This document shows positions 1 through 6,759 of a stretch of 14,735 nt of DNA, piece by piece (positions within the stretch are counted from its first letter, which is position 1; each line of letters begins with the position of its first letter). This stretch comes from Succinimonas sp045124755 (lineage in GTDB: Bacteria > Pseudomonadota > Gammaproteobacteria > Enterobacterales > Succinivibrionaceae): assembly GCF_045124755.1 (NCBI RefSeq), contig NZ_JBGVMK010000094.1; one strand, written 5' to 3'. A program made the translations under genes and the position numbers. Below the pieces are notes generated by a model. It made no database searches and had not been told where the DNA came from. It saw only the letters and a list, made by a program, of their open reading frames with translations.

Positions 1-38
1 TTGACCAGGGAATAGACCAATCCTGAAGATCTTGCCAT
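1..38 (-). CDS. Start of a gene leaving the window; possibly YciH/SUI1-type translation factor
   Basis: Reading leftwards from 38, an ATG is preceded by AGGAG with 8 bases of spacing, a good ribosome binding site. Twelve codons are visible, giving MARSSGLVYSLV, before the window ends. The LVYS motif close to the start resembles the N-terminus of the YciH/SUI1 family (the E. coli protein has RLVYST near its start). YciH is an eIF1-like protein that affects fidelity of translation initiation. Twelve residues are far too few to identify a family, so the gene start is fairly secure but the product name is a guess. No symbol is assigned. Confidence 0.4.
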   Translation of the reverse strand, partial: MARSSGLVYSLV

Positions 39-258
39 GAGGAATTCTCCTGTTAAACGTAAACTCAGTGTATCTACACGATTTTATAGTAAAGATTCTT
101 TTAATTTAGTGAAAGCATTCAAACTTTACTTAATTGCAGCCGGGAAACACAGGTAAAACCTATTTTTTTCTCCGGATCTGCGTTACTTTGCGTAGCTGTT
201 CTCCTTCATGATGTCAAAAGCATCTTTTCGCTGACAAGGCTCAGCCTTGAATCATACT
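39..258. other. Intergenic region with a possible stem-loop
   Basis: This AT-rich stretch lies upstream of the minus-strand gene at 1-38 and downstream of the recombinase. No reading frame or RNA gene is recognisable. Bases 140-147 (CCGGGAAA) can pair with 167-175 if one T is bulged, enclosing a second small hairpin AGGT-aaa-ACCT (151-161). CAAGGC-TCA-GCCTTG near 234-248 is a short hairpin beyond the recombinase stop but has no adjacent T-run on the minus strand, so it is a weak terminator candidate. A TACTAT box on the minus strand near 87-92 might be a -10 element for the gene at 1-38, but its -35 is poor. Confidence 0.4.
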
Positions 259-1281
259 TCAGTCTAGCTTTTGTTTAGCAGATGGCTGAGAGCATGGTTG
301 AAAAAGAGACTGCTTATCACTCTTGTTTGGGCGGCTTTCATCTCTGATTACCGCTCGGGGGTGGGCATTTTTGTACTTTGCAATAAGACTTTTATGGAGA
401 GTCTGAGTATAGATGTCCGTGGTTTTCATGGACGAATGTCCCAGCATTTCCTGTATTGACTTGAGATCTGCTCCGTTATCCAAAAGGTGGGAAGCGAAGG
501 AATGCCGTAACACATGAGCGGAAAGATGCGGAAGATGCTGTTCTTCGGCATGCTTTTGGATAATTTTATAAAGATACATGCGCGTGAAGGGTTTTCCGGT
601 TTTCGGGTTGGTGAATACGTAGTTACTGACCTTCCCGGTTATGGCCCTGGTTTCCTGTATAAATCTGGTAAGAAGCTCCAAAGCATTGTCTGCAAAGGGA
701 ATGATTCTGTTTTTGTTTCCTTTCCCGATGATGTTGAGAGTCCGGTCTGTGAAATTGATATTTTTATACTGCAGTGTCAGAAGTTCCGTGGATCTGATGC
801 CGGACGCATAAAGCATGGTAAGCATGGTTCTTTCCCGGAGGCTTTCATAAGTGTCATCTCCGGGAGCATTGATTAGCTTAAGAATGGTTTCTGTGGTTTT
901 GAAGGTGGGGAGCCTTTTTTCCAGCTTTGGGGAAGTATAGGTCTCCATGGGATTATCTTTGCGGAGGTCTTCAAGGAGCTCAAACTTTATCAGGGATCTT
1001 ATGCATGAAAGAATCAGGGTTACCGTCCTTGATTTCAGATTTTTCTGGCCGTACTTGGTAAACCGGTCATGAGGGTCTTTCTGAGGAACGGTGGTCTGCT
1101 TGAATCTGATAAAGCTGTGTACATCATCAGCGGTGAATTCCTGAATACCGGTGTTTCTTTTATTCAGAAAAAGCAGGAATTCCTTTACATAGCTGGTATA
1201 CGTCCTGAGAGTAGCTTCGGAAAGATTCTTTTCGCTGGAGATGTAATCAAGATAGCTGTCCAGAAGTTCTTCTGATGTCAT
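259..1281 (-). CDS. XerC/XerD-like tyrosine recombinase
   Basis: Tyrosine recombinase, 340 aa from the ATG at 1281. An upstream in-frame GTG at 1326 would add 15 residues but has no visible ribosome site, and MTSEELLDSYLDYI matches where Xer proteins usually begin. Residues about 1-100 form the SAM-like core-binding domain. The catalytic domain shows Arg163 (SGIRSTEL), Lys187 (GKGNKNR), His256-x-x-Arg259 (HVLRHSF), His282 (LGHSS) and Tyr291 (DIYTQ), so all expected catalytic residues are present. SPKLEKRLP resembles XerD, while the NAHPRA end resembles XerC, so I do not assign either name. A hydrophilic tail of about 30 residues follows HPRA, making it longer than the usual 300 aa. It stands alone rather than beside dapF or recJ/dsbC as in E. 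coli. The role is either chromosome-dimer resolution at dif or integration of a mobile element. Confidence 0.85.
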   Translation of the reverse strand: MTSEELLDSYLDYISSEKNLSEATLRTYTSYVKEFLLFLNKRNTGIQEFTADDVHSFIRFKQTTVPQKDPHDRFTKYGQKNLKSRTVTLILSCIRSLIKFELLEDLRKDNPMETYTSPKLEKRLPTFKTTETILKLINAPGDDTYESLRERTMLTMLYASGIRSTELLTLQYKNINFTDRTLNIIGKGNKNRIIPFADNALELLTRFIQETRAITGKVSNYVFTNPKTGKPFTRMYLYKIIQKHAEEQHLPHLSAHVLRHSFASHLLDNGADLKSIQEMLGHSSMKTTDIYTQTLHKSLIAKYKNAHPRAVIRDESRPNKSDKQSLFQPCSQPSAKQKLD

Positions 1282-1350
1282 GACGATAAACCTGATGTGA
1301 GTCTTGCGGGTGAGGGCTGCTGGCACCGATTAATGCCGTGCCCGGTGATG

Positions 1351-1373
1351 AAAAACCCCTGCAGGGCAGGGGT
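1351..1373 (-). terminator. Rho-independent terminator after the lipoprotein gene
   Basis: ACCCCTGC (1355-1362) pairs perfectly with GCAGGGGT (1366-1373) around a 3-base loop. On the minus strand the stem is followed by a T-run (1351-1354 read in reverse). It sits 27 bases past the lipoprotein stop and just before the recombinase gene, so the two genes are separate transcription units. Confidence 0.8.
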
Positions 1374-1400
1374 CTCTTCCTTGTTCACAAGAACTTTTGA

Positions 1401-1862
1401 TTATTCACCGTGCTTCTTAACATAGGTTACAGGAGCTTCGCCGGTAACATCAATGTAGAAGTCATAGATGCCATTCTCAGGAGGGGTGAACTTAACTTCT
1501 TCGAAAATAGACTTCGGATTAAGAACTACGGGTTCTCCGCCGTACTCATAGATGCCAGGCTGATCCTTGTAACCGAAGTTGGTGCCTGCAGTCCAAGAGG
1601 AGTCAGCAAACTTAAACTTGTACGGAGCCCAGTCAACATTGAGTTCTGCTGAAGCCATGTAAACCTTGTCAGAAACCTTCTGCACCATGTACTGACTGCC
1701 AACTGCCCAGTCATTCATTTCGCCGCGGAGATAAATCTGAGTTCCGAAAACATCAGCACCGCCTTCGCCGCTTCCTGAAGAACCTGAACTACCACCAGAA
1801 GAACAGCCAGTAAGGCCAATCACGCCTGCCAAAACAGCAGTTAAAAGAGTCTTTTTAAACAT
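1401..1862 (-). CDS. Lipoprotein with a starch-enzyme-type carbohydrate-binding domain
   Basis: Predicted lipoprotein of 153 aa. I chose the ATG at 1862 because it opens a textbook signal peptide (MFKKTLLTAVLAGVIG) with lipobox LTGC (Cys20) and has GGA 7 bases upstream; the longer frame starts at a TTG at 1880. Ser at +2 after the cysteine predicts outer-membrane sorting. A Gly/Ser-rich linker (about 21-36) leads into one beta-sandwich domain (about 40-150) with the patterns LRGEMNDW, YKFKFADSSWTAGTNFGY and FTPPENGIYDFYIDVT. These are typical of N-terminal modules on secreted pullulanases and alpha-amylases, related to CBM48-like folds. There is no catalytic domain. It may therefore hold alpha-glucan at the cell surface or be a standalone paralogue of such a module. 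Family resemblance is clear; function is inferred. It is monocistronic, with its own terminator. Confidence 0.75.
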   Translation of the reverse strand: MFKKTLLTAVLAGVIGLTGCSSGGSSGSSGSGEGGADVFGTQIYLRGEMNDWAVGSQYMVQKVSDKVYMASAELNVDWAPYKFKFADSSWTAGTNFGYKDQPGIYEYGGEPVVLNPKSIFEEVKFTPPENGIYDFYIDVTGEAPVTYVKKHGE

Positions 1863-2005
1863 TATTTTTCCGAATCCCAAGTTAGGTTAAAGGATAGTCT
1901 GAGTATATCCTTATGGGCCTGACATAAAAGTGTATAACTTCACAAAATCCGTAAAATGATGCCGCTTTTTCTGAAAAGGTACCGCTTCCCGGGCTTTTGA
2001 GTCCC

Positions 2006-2050
2006 AAAAAAACACCCCAGCCTCACGGTTTATCGCCTGATGCCGGGGTG
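2006..2050 (-). terminator. Rho-independent terminator of the aroQ-accB-accC operon
   Basis: On the minus strand CACCCCGGC pairs with GCTGGGGTG (one G-T wobble), extended after one mismatch by TCA/TGA, and is followed by seven T residues (2006-2012 are all A on the plus strand). It lies 50 bases beyond the accC stop, marking the end of the operon. Confidence 0.85.
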
Positions 2051-2100
2051 GTTCATTTATGGTTCCGCAAAATGCTTTTCGGGTTGTCCCCGTTTGCTCG

Positions 2101-3450
2101 CTACTTGTGCTGCTCTAAACGGTGCTCAAGATAGTGAATGTTGAAACCGCCCTTATTGAAGGTTTCGTCCTCCATAAGATCGGTTAACAGCGGAATATTG
2201 GTCTTGATGCCATCGATAATGAGCTCATTGAGAGCCTGCTTCATGCGGGCAATGGCCAGAGCGCGGTTGTCATTGCTGGCAATCAGCTTGCCGATCATGG
2301 AGTCATAGTAGGGAGGCACGGAGTAGCTTTCATAGATATGAGAATCCCATCTGATTCCCGGTCCGCCTGGGGTATGAAGGCGGGTGATTTTTCCGGGAGA
2401 CGGAATAAAGGTTGCCGGATCCTCCGCATTAATGCGGCATTCGATGGAATGGCCCTTGATCTTTACGTCAGACTGCTTAAAGGTCAGGAAGTTGCCGCCG
2501 GCAATCTTGATCTGCTCCTTAACAATGTCGATGCCGGTAATCTGTTCAGTTATCGGGTGCTCCACCTGAACTCTGGTGTTAACCTCAATAAAGAAGAATT
2601 TGCCGTTTTCGTAAAGGAACTCAAAGGTGCCTGCGCCCCGGTAGCCGGTTTCTATGCAGGCTTTAACGCAGCGTTCACCGATATCCTTGCGCTGTTTTTC
2701 GGTAATGCCGGGAGCCGGAGCTTCTTCAATCACTTTCTGGTTCTTTCTCTGCATGGAGCAGTCACGTTCGCCGAGACATACCGCATGCCCCTGACCGTCG
2801 GAAAGCAGCTGGAATTCAATGTGTCTGGGATTCTCCAAAAATTTCTCCATAAACACATTGGGGTTGTTAAAGAAGGAATCAGCCTCTCTCTTGGTAAGAG
2901 CAATGGCATCAATGAGATCCTCTTCTTTTCTGACCACCCGCATGCCGCGGCCGCCGCCGCCGCCAGCGGACTTGATAATTACCGGATAACCCAGCTTTTT
3001 GGCGATCTTCTTGTTTTCATTGTCATCGTCAGAGAGCACGCCGGAACCGGGAACGCAGGGAACACCGGCTGATTCCATGGCTTCAATGGCTGAAACCTTG
3101 TCACCCATGAGCCGGATGGTTTCAGGACGCGGCCCGATAAACGTGAAGCCCGACTTTTCCACCTTTTCCGCAAAATCAGCGCTTTCAGAGAGAAAGCCGT
3201 AGCCGGGATGAATGGCATTGGCCCCGGTGACTTCCGCAGCGGCAATCAGCGAAGGGATGTTAAGATAGGACTCTTTTGCCGGAGCCGGGCCGATGCAAAC
3301 CGCTTCATCTGCCAGCTTAACATGCTTAAGATCTCTGTCGGCAGTGGAGTACACCGCTACAGTCTTGATGCCCATTTCCTTGCAAGCCCGGAGAATGCGG
3401 AGCGCTATCTCTCCCCGGTTTGCAATTAAAACCTTTTCAATTTTTGCCAT
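2101..3450 (-). CDS. accC: Acetyl-CoA carboxylase, biotin carboxylase subunit AccC
   Basis: Carboxylates the biotin of AccB using ATP and bicarbonate, the first half-reaction of acetyl-CoA carboxylase in fatty-acid synthesis (cytoplasm). The protein is 449 aa, the same length as E. coli AccC and nearly collinear with it. The N-terminal domain begins KVLIANRGEIALRIL; the ATP-grasp Gly-rich loop GGGGGRGMR is at 163-171; Lys239 and Glu289 are in the ATP/metal site; Arg293 and Glu297 (NTRVQVEHP) and Arg339 are the catalytic residues, all conserved. The C-terminal domain ends FNIHYLEHRLEQ. The ATG at 3450 follows GGGGA about 9 bases upstream. It lies 17 bases after accB and is the last gene of aroQ-accB-accC. 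No anomaly seen. Confidence 0.98.
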   Translation of the reverse strand: MAKIEKVLIANRGEIALRILRACKEMGIKTVAVYSTADRDLKHVKLADEAVCIGPAPAKESYLNIPSLIAAAEVTGANAIHPGYGFLSESADFAEKVEKSGFTFIGPRPETIRLMGDKVSAIEAMESAGVPCVPGSGVLSDDDNENKKIAKKLGYPVIIKSAGGGGGRGMRVVRKEEDLIDAIALTKREADSFFNNPNVFMEKFLENPRHIEFQLLSDGQGHAVCLGERDCSMQRKNQKVIEEAPAPGITEKQRKDIGERCVKACIETGYRGAGTFEFLYENGKFFFIEVNTRVQVEHPITEQITGIDIVKEQIKIAGGNFLTFKQSDVKIKGHSIECRINAEDPATFIPSPGKITRLHTPGGPGIRWDSHIYESYSVPPYYDSMIGKLIASNDNRALAIARMKQALNELIIDGIKTNIPLLTDLMEDETFNKGGFNIHYLEHRLEQHK

Positions 3451-3467
3451 CTTGGATCATCCCCGGT

Positions 3468-3944
3468 TTATTCAATAACAAAGAGTGGCTGATCAAATTC
3501 TACGGCGGCCCCGTTTTCAACAAGAATCTTTTTGATTACGCCGGACTTATCGGCAGCGATCTGGTTCATCATCTTCATGGCTTCAATAATGCAGACGATG
3601 TCGCCTTCCTTAACGGCCTTTCCTTCTGCGGTGAAGGGCTGAGCTTCAGGATTGGCGGAACGGTAGAAGGTGCCTACCATGGGAGACTTCATGATATGGC
3701 CGGTTTCCTGAGCCGGGGCAGCCTGATGCGGGGCCTCGGGAGCCTGAGCCGGCTGGGCTGCGGCAACAGGGGCGGCAGGAGCGGGAGCCTGAATCTGCAC
3801 AGGCTGCACCTGTACCGGAATCTGGGTGGCATTGCTTCTGGTAATTTTAATTTCTTCCTCACCTTCTCTGAGAGCAAGCTCTGCAATATCGGACTCGGAA
3901 ACAATCTTGATTAAACGGGAGATCTTGTTGATGTCAATTTGCAT
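3468..3944 (-). CDS. accB: Acetyl-CoA carboxylase, biotin carboxyl carrier protein AccB
   Basis: Carries the biotin that shuttles CO2 from AccC to the carboxyltransferase AccA/AccD. It is 158 aa, typical for the family. Residues 1-36 form the N-terminal region (MQIDINKISRLIKIVSESD). Residues about 40-80 are a flexible Pro/Ala/Gln-rich linker. The biotinyl domain (about 81-158) contains SPMVGTFYRS and the attachment motif EAMKM with Lys124 as the biotinylated residue. The ATG at 3944 has a moderate site (AGAAG, about 8 bases upstream). The gene lies 27 bases after aroQ and 17 bases before accC, so all three are likely cotranscribed. In E. coli AccB represses its own operon; nothing in this sequence tests that. 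Confidence 0.98.
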   Translation of the reverse strand: MQIDINKISRLIKIVSESDIAELALREGEEEIKITRSNATQIPVQVQPVQIQAPAPAAPVAAAQPAQAPEAPHQAAPAQETGHIMKSPMVGTFYRSANPEAQPFTAEGKAVKEGDIVCIIEAMKMMNQIAADKSGVIKKILVENGAAVEFDQPLFVIE

Positions 3945-3971
3945 AATGTTCTTCTTTAGTTAAGATTAAAG

Positions 3972-4412
3972 TTAGTTCAGGATTCTGGCAATTGCTTCGC
4001 GAAGAGCGTATTCGTACCCTCTGGTTCCAAAACCGCAGATTACTCCCTGGGCTTTGTCCGAAAGATAGGAATGATGACGGAATTCTTCACGGGCATGAAC
4101 ATTTGAGATGTGTATTTCAAAAAACGGAATGCTGACTGCCAGAAGGGCGTCGCGTATGGCAACAGACGTATGGGTAAAGGCTGCGGGGTTAATAAGAATG
4201 AAATCATATTTTCCCATGGCGTCATGAATACGCTTTATTATCTCGTACTCCGCATTGGACTGAAACGTATCCAAGGAGACACCATGCTCATCAGCTATTT
4301 TCCGTAATCTTGCTTCTATTTCTGAAAGACTGTCAGAACCGTAAATGCCTGGTTCACGAACACCGAGCATATTCAGATTTGGCCCGTTAAGAACCAGAAT
4401 ATGATGGCTCAT
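3972..4412 (-). CDS. aroQ: Type II 3-dehydroquinate dehydratase AroQ
   Basis: Converts 3-dehydroquinate to 3-dehydroshikimate, step three of the shikimate pathway. Two ATGs lie in frame, at 4418 and 4412. GGGAG (4420-4424) is one base from the first but 7 bases from the second, so I place the start at 4412, giving 146 aa, MSHHILVLNGPNLNMLG and so on, the usual length of this small dodecameric enzyme. Numbered from there, conserved active-site residues are Arg19 and Tyr24 (REPGIYG), Asn75 (LINPAAFTHTS), His81, His101 (EIHISN) and Arg112 (REEFRHHSYLS). The motif usually written QSNHEG is QSNAEY here, a variable position in the family. As first gene of the operon with accB and accC it shows the common gammaproteobacterial order. 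Confidence 0.96.
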   Translation of the reverse strand: MSHHILVLNGPNLNMLGVREPGIYGSDSLSEIEARLRKIADEHGVSLDTFQSNAEYEIIKRIHDAMGKYDFILINPAAFTHTSVAIRDALLAVSIPFFEIHISNVHAREEFRHHSYLSDKAQGVICGFGTRGYEYALREAIARILN

Positions 4413-4820
4413 GCTCATACTCCCGTAGAGACTGCAAAGCCGGTGAGATCTGAGAGGATCACGGCCCGCAGCAGTGCTTGCGCTTTCGCGTCAGGATGAG
4501 GATTTTCCTGCCGGAAGCATCGAGGCGAATGCCCGGATTTTCGGCAGAATTCCGTGAATTACCTAGTGATAATCACGATGAAAGTATTCTATCCTAAAAC
4601 GAGCGCTTTTGTTTGATTTTTAACTGAAAACTGGGGGTTTTGGCCCAAAATGAGGGCAAAATCAGCAAAAACAGGCCTGAAATCGGTGCATTTTCCATTG
4701 TTGGTTTTCCGGGAAAATTTTGTGTTTTGTCTATGAATTGTTAACTAAAGCAAGTACAATACACCTGTTTTTTTGTTAATGCCGGCAGGCTGTCTTCGGA
4801 CACGATAATTGGAGATATAA
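4413..4820. promoter_or_regulatory. Divergent regulatory region between aroQ and glyA
   Basis: This 408-base gene-free stretch must hold promoters for aroQ-accBC (minus) and glyA (plus). On the minus strand TAGAAT (4586-4591) is a -10 candidate with a weak CAAACA 18 bases upstream. A perfect palindrome GTGAT-A-ATCAC (4566-4576) lies just past the expected start of that transcript. TTTTGG-C-CCAAAA (4638-4650) is a second palindrome. For glyA, TACAAT (4755-4760) is a plausible -10 without a good -35. The half next to aroQ (4413-4550) is GC-richer than the half next to glyA. A 33-codon frame at 4497-4598 has no ribosome site or recognisable family. Confidence 0.5.
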
Positions 4821-6092
4821 ATGCTTAATCCAGCAAAGAGTATCGCAGAATATGATGAAGAGCTTTGGGATGCCATCTCAGGGGAGAATCTTCGTCAGGA
4901 AGAACATATTGAGCTCATAGCTTCTGAGAATTACGTCAGCAAAATTGTCATGGAAGCTCAGGGTTCTCAGCTTACTAACAAGTATGCCGAGGGTTATCCC
5001 GGAAAGCGCTACTATGGCGGCTGCGATTATGTTGACAAGGTTGAAGCTCTGGCCATTGAAAGAGCCAAGAAGCTTTTTGGCGCTGACTATGCCAATGTTC
5101 AGCCGCACTCCGGTTCTCAGGCTAACTGCGCTGTATATATGGCCCTGGTTAAGCCGGGCGATACCATCATGGGCATGAGTCTCGCTCACGGCGGCCACCT
5201 TACTCACGGCGCCAAGGTAAGCTTCTCCGGCAAGAACTATAATTCTGTGCAGTACGGCGTTAATGATCAGGGCGAAATTGATTATGACGATGTGCTGGCC
5301 AAGGCAAAGGAATGTCAGCCGAAGCTTCTGGTAGCCGGCTTTTCCGCCTACAGCGGCATCGTTGACTGGAAAAAGATGCGGGAAATTGCCGATGCCGTAG
5401 GCGCCTACCTCTTTGTTGACATGGCTCATGTGGCCGGTTTGGTTGCGGCTGGTCTTTATCCTTCTCCTCTTCCTTATGCTCACGTGGTTACTACTACCAC
5501 CCACAAGACTCTCGGCGGTCCCAGAGGCGGCATTATTCTTTCCAGCTGCGGGGATGAGGATATTTACAAGAAGCTTAACTCTGCTATTTTCCCGGCTACT
5601 CAGGGCGGCCCTCTGATGCACGTTATTGCTGCTAAGGCCATTGCTTTCAAGGAAGCCATGGAACCCTGGTTCAAGGAATATCAGAAGCAGATTCTGGTAA
5701 ATGCTCAGGCTATGGCAAATGTATTCATGTCCCGCGGCTACAAGGTTGTTTCCGGCGGCACTCATGATCATCTTTTCCTTCTGGATCTTATTGAGAAGCC
5801 TTTCTCCGGAAAGGATGCCGAGGAAGCTCTGGGCCGCGCTAATATCACCGTAAATAAGAATTCTGTGCCTAATGACCCCAGAAAGCCCTTTGTTACCTCC
5901 GGTCTCAGAATCGGTTCTCCGGCTGCCACCAGACGCGGCTTTGGCGAGGCAGAGTTTACCGATCTGGCTAACTGGATGTGCGATGTGCTGGACAGCATCG
6001 GTTCTGACAAGAGCGCTGAAACCGAAGCTCAGGTTAAGGCCAAGGTATTGGATCTTTGCAAGAGATTCCCGGTTTATCAGTCTGCCAAGTAA
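4821..6092 (+). CDS. glyA: Serine hydroxymethyltransferase GlyA
   Basis: PLP enzyme converting serine and tetrahydrofolate to glycine and 5,10-methylene-THF, the main source of one-carbon units. It is 423 aa (E. coli 417). It aligns with the family throughout: ELIASENYVS near residue 31, EGYPGKRYYGG near 57, the PLP-contacting Asp200 and His203 (FVDMAHVAGL), and the Schiff-base lysine Lys229 in TTTTHKTLGGPRGG. The ATG at 4821 follows GGAG with 6 bases of spacing (4811-4814). The gene is monocistronic: a 408-base regulatory region precedes it and a hairpin terminator follows. Its strongly biased codon use fits a highly expressed gene. The short C-terminal extra segment (SDKSAETEAQ) is not unusual. 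Confidence 0.98.
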   Translation: MLNPAKSIAEYDEELWDAISGENLRQEEHIELIASENYVSKIVMEAQGSQLTNKYAEGYPGKRYYGGCDYVDKVEALAIERAKKLFGADYANVQPHSGSQANCAVYMALVKPGDTIMGMSLAHGGHLTHGAKVSFSGKNYNSVQYGVNDQGEIDYDDVLAKAKECQPKLLVAGFSAYSGIVDWKKMREIADAVGAYLFVDMAHVAGLVAAGLYPSPLPYAHVVTTTTHKTLGGPRGGIILSSCGDEDIYKKLNSAIFPATQGGPLMHVIAAKAIAFKEAMEPWFKEYQKQILVNAQAMANVFMSRGYKVVSGGTHDHLFLLDLIEKPFSGKDAEEALGRANITVNKNSVPNDPRKPFVTSGLRIGSPAATRRGFGEAEFTDLANWMCDVLDSIGSDKSAETEAQVKAKVLDLCKRFPVYQSAK

Positions 6093-6176
6093 TGCCGGTC
6101 TGTGAGAACGGAACCTGTTTCAGCTGTATTGCTTTCTACTGAATTGCGTTCTGTTTTCTGAATCAGGTATGTTAAG

Positions 6177-6218
6177 AATCCTGCAGTTATCTTAAAATAT
6201 CTGCGGGATTTTTTATTG
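6177..6218 (+). terminator. Rho-independent terminator of glyA
   Basis: AATCCTGCAG (6177-6186) pairs with CTGCGGGATT (6201-6210), ten pairs with one T-G wobble, around a 14-base AT-rich loop, followed by TTTTATTGTTTTT. It ends about 20 bases before nrdR, so the nrdR-rib-nusB cluster needs its own promoter or read-through. Confidence 0.85.
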
Positions 6219-6237
6219 TTTTTCAGGTGTTTGTTGT

Positions 6238-6702
6238 ATGCGCTGTCCGTTTTGTAATGCCCCTGACACTAAAGTAGTTGATACCAGAACCATAAGCAAT
6301 GGCGCGGAAATCAGAAGACGCCGTGAATGCATATCATGTCATCAGCGTTTTTCCACACTAGAGGAGGCCGATATTCGCATGCCTCTTATTGTTAAGACCG
6401 ACGGCACTCGTGAGCCTTTTAATGAAAACAAGATCCGGGTGGGCATGCTGAGAGCTCTGGAAAAGCGTCCGGTTACCGTTGACAGTCTTGACCGGGCTGT
6501 GAATACCATAAAGTCGCGTCTCAGAGCTTCCGGAGAAAGAGAGATAAAATCCCGGGTGCTGGGCGGCTATGTTATGGAAGAGCTGTTTCGGCTGGATTCC
6601 GTGGCCTATATTCGTTTTGCTTCGGTTTATCTCAGCTTTTCCACCATACAGGATTTCAGTAAAGCAATTGAGGCAATGGAAAAGAGCAACGGCGGGGAAT
6701 AA
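6238..6702 (+). CDS. nrdR: Transcriptional repressor NrdR
   Basis: Repressor of ribonucleotide reductase genes that senses ATP/dATP. It is 154 aa (E. coli 149). The N-terminal zinc ribbon has Cys3, Cys6, Cys31 and Cys34 (MRCPFC and CISCHQRF), with the basic RRRR segment at 26-29 between them for DNA contact. The ATP-cone domain (about 49-139) begins MPLIVKTDGTREPFNENKI and includes ALEKRPV and VAYIRFASVYLSF, all family hallmarks. The ATG at 6238 has AGG about 10 bases upstream, a modest site. It heads the riboflavin cluster, 57 bases before ribD, the order commonly seen in gammaproteobacteria, although its regulatory targets are elsewhere. I looked for NrdR boxes upstream by eye and saw none convincing. 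Confidence 0.97.
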   Translation: MRCPFCNAPDTKVVDTRTISNGAEIRRRRECISCHQRFSTLEEADIRMPLIVKTDGTREPFNENKIRVGMLRALEKRPVTVDSLDRAVNTIKSRLRASGEREIKSRVLGGYVMEELFRLDSVAYIRFASVYLSFSTIQDFSKAIEAMEKSNGGE

Positions 6703-6759
6703 GAGCATAAGTAAGAGTGAGTAAAGCAAGAGAGAACTGAATAAGGTTCGGGAGCCGTC

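Noticed and set aside
514..876. 120-codon plus-strand frame inside the recombinase gene
   Set aside because: It is antisense to the catalytic domain of the Xer-type recombinase; no ribosome site or homology pattern.
2338..3072. 244-codon open frame on the plus strand inside accC
   Set aside because: It is antisense to accC, has no ribosome site and resembles no family; the opposite strand is fully explained.
3420..3914. 164-codon plus-strand frame across accB
   Set aside because: It is antisense to the biotin carrier gene; the Gly/Leu-rich composition is the complement of the AccB Pro/Ala linker.
4497..4598. 33-codon frame in the aroQ/glyA intergenic region
   Set aside because: No convincing ribosome site, no repeated amino acids suggestive of a leader peptide, and no recognisable family; it also spans the GTGATAATCAC palindrome.
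4878..5771. 297-codon open frame on the minus strand inside glyA
   Set aside because: It lies wholly antisense to a certain serine hydroxymethyltransferase gene, shows no family pattern, and is a by-product of the strong codon bias of glyA.
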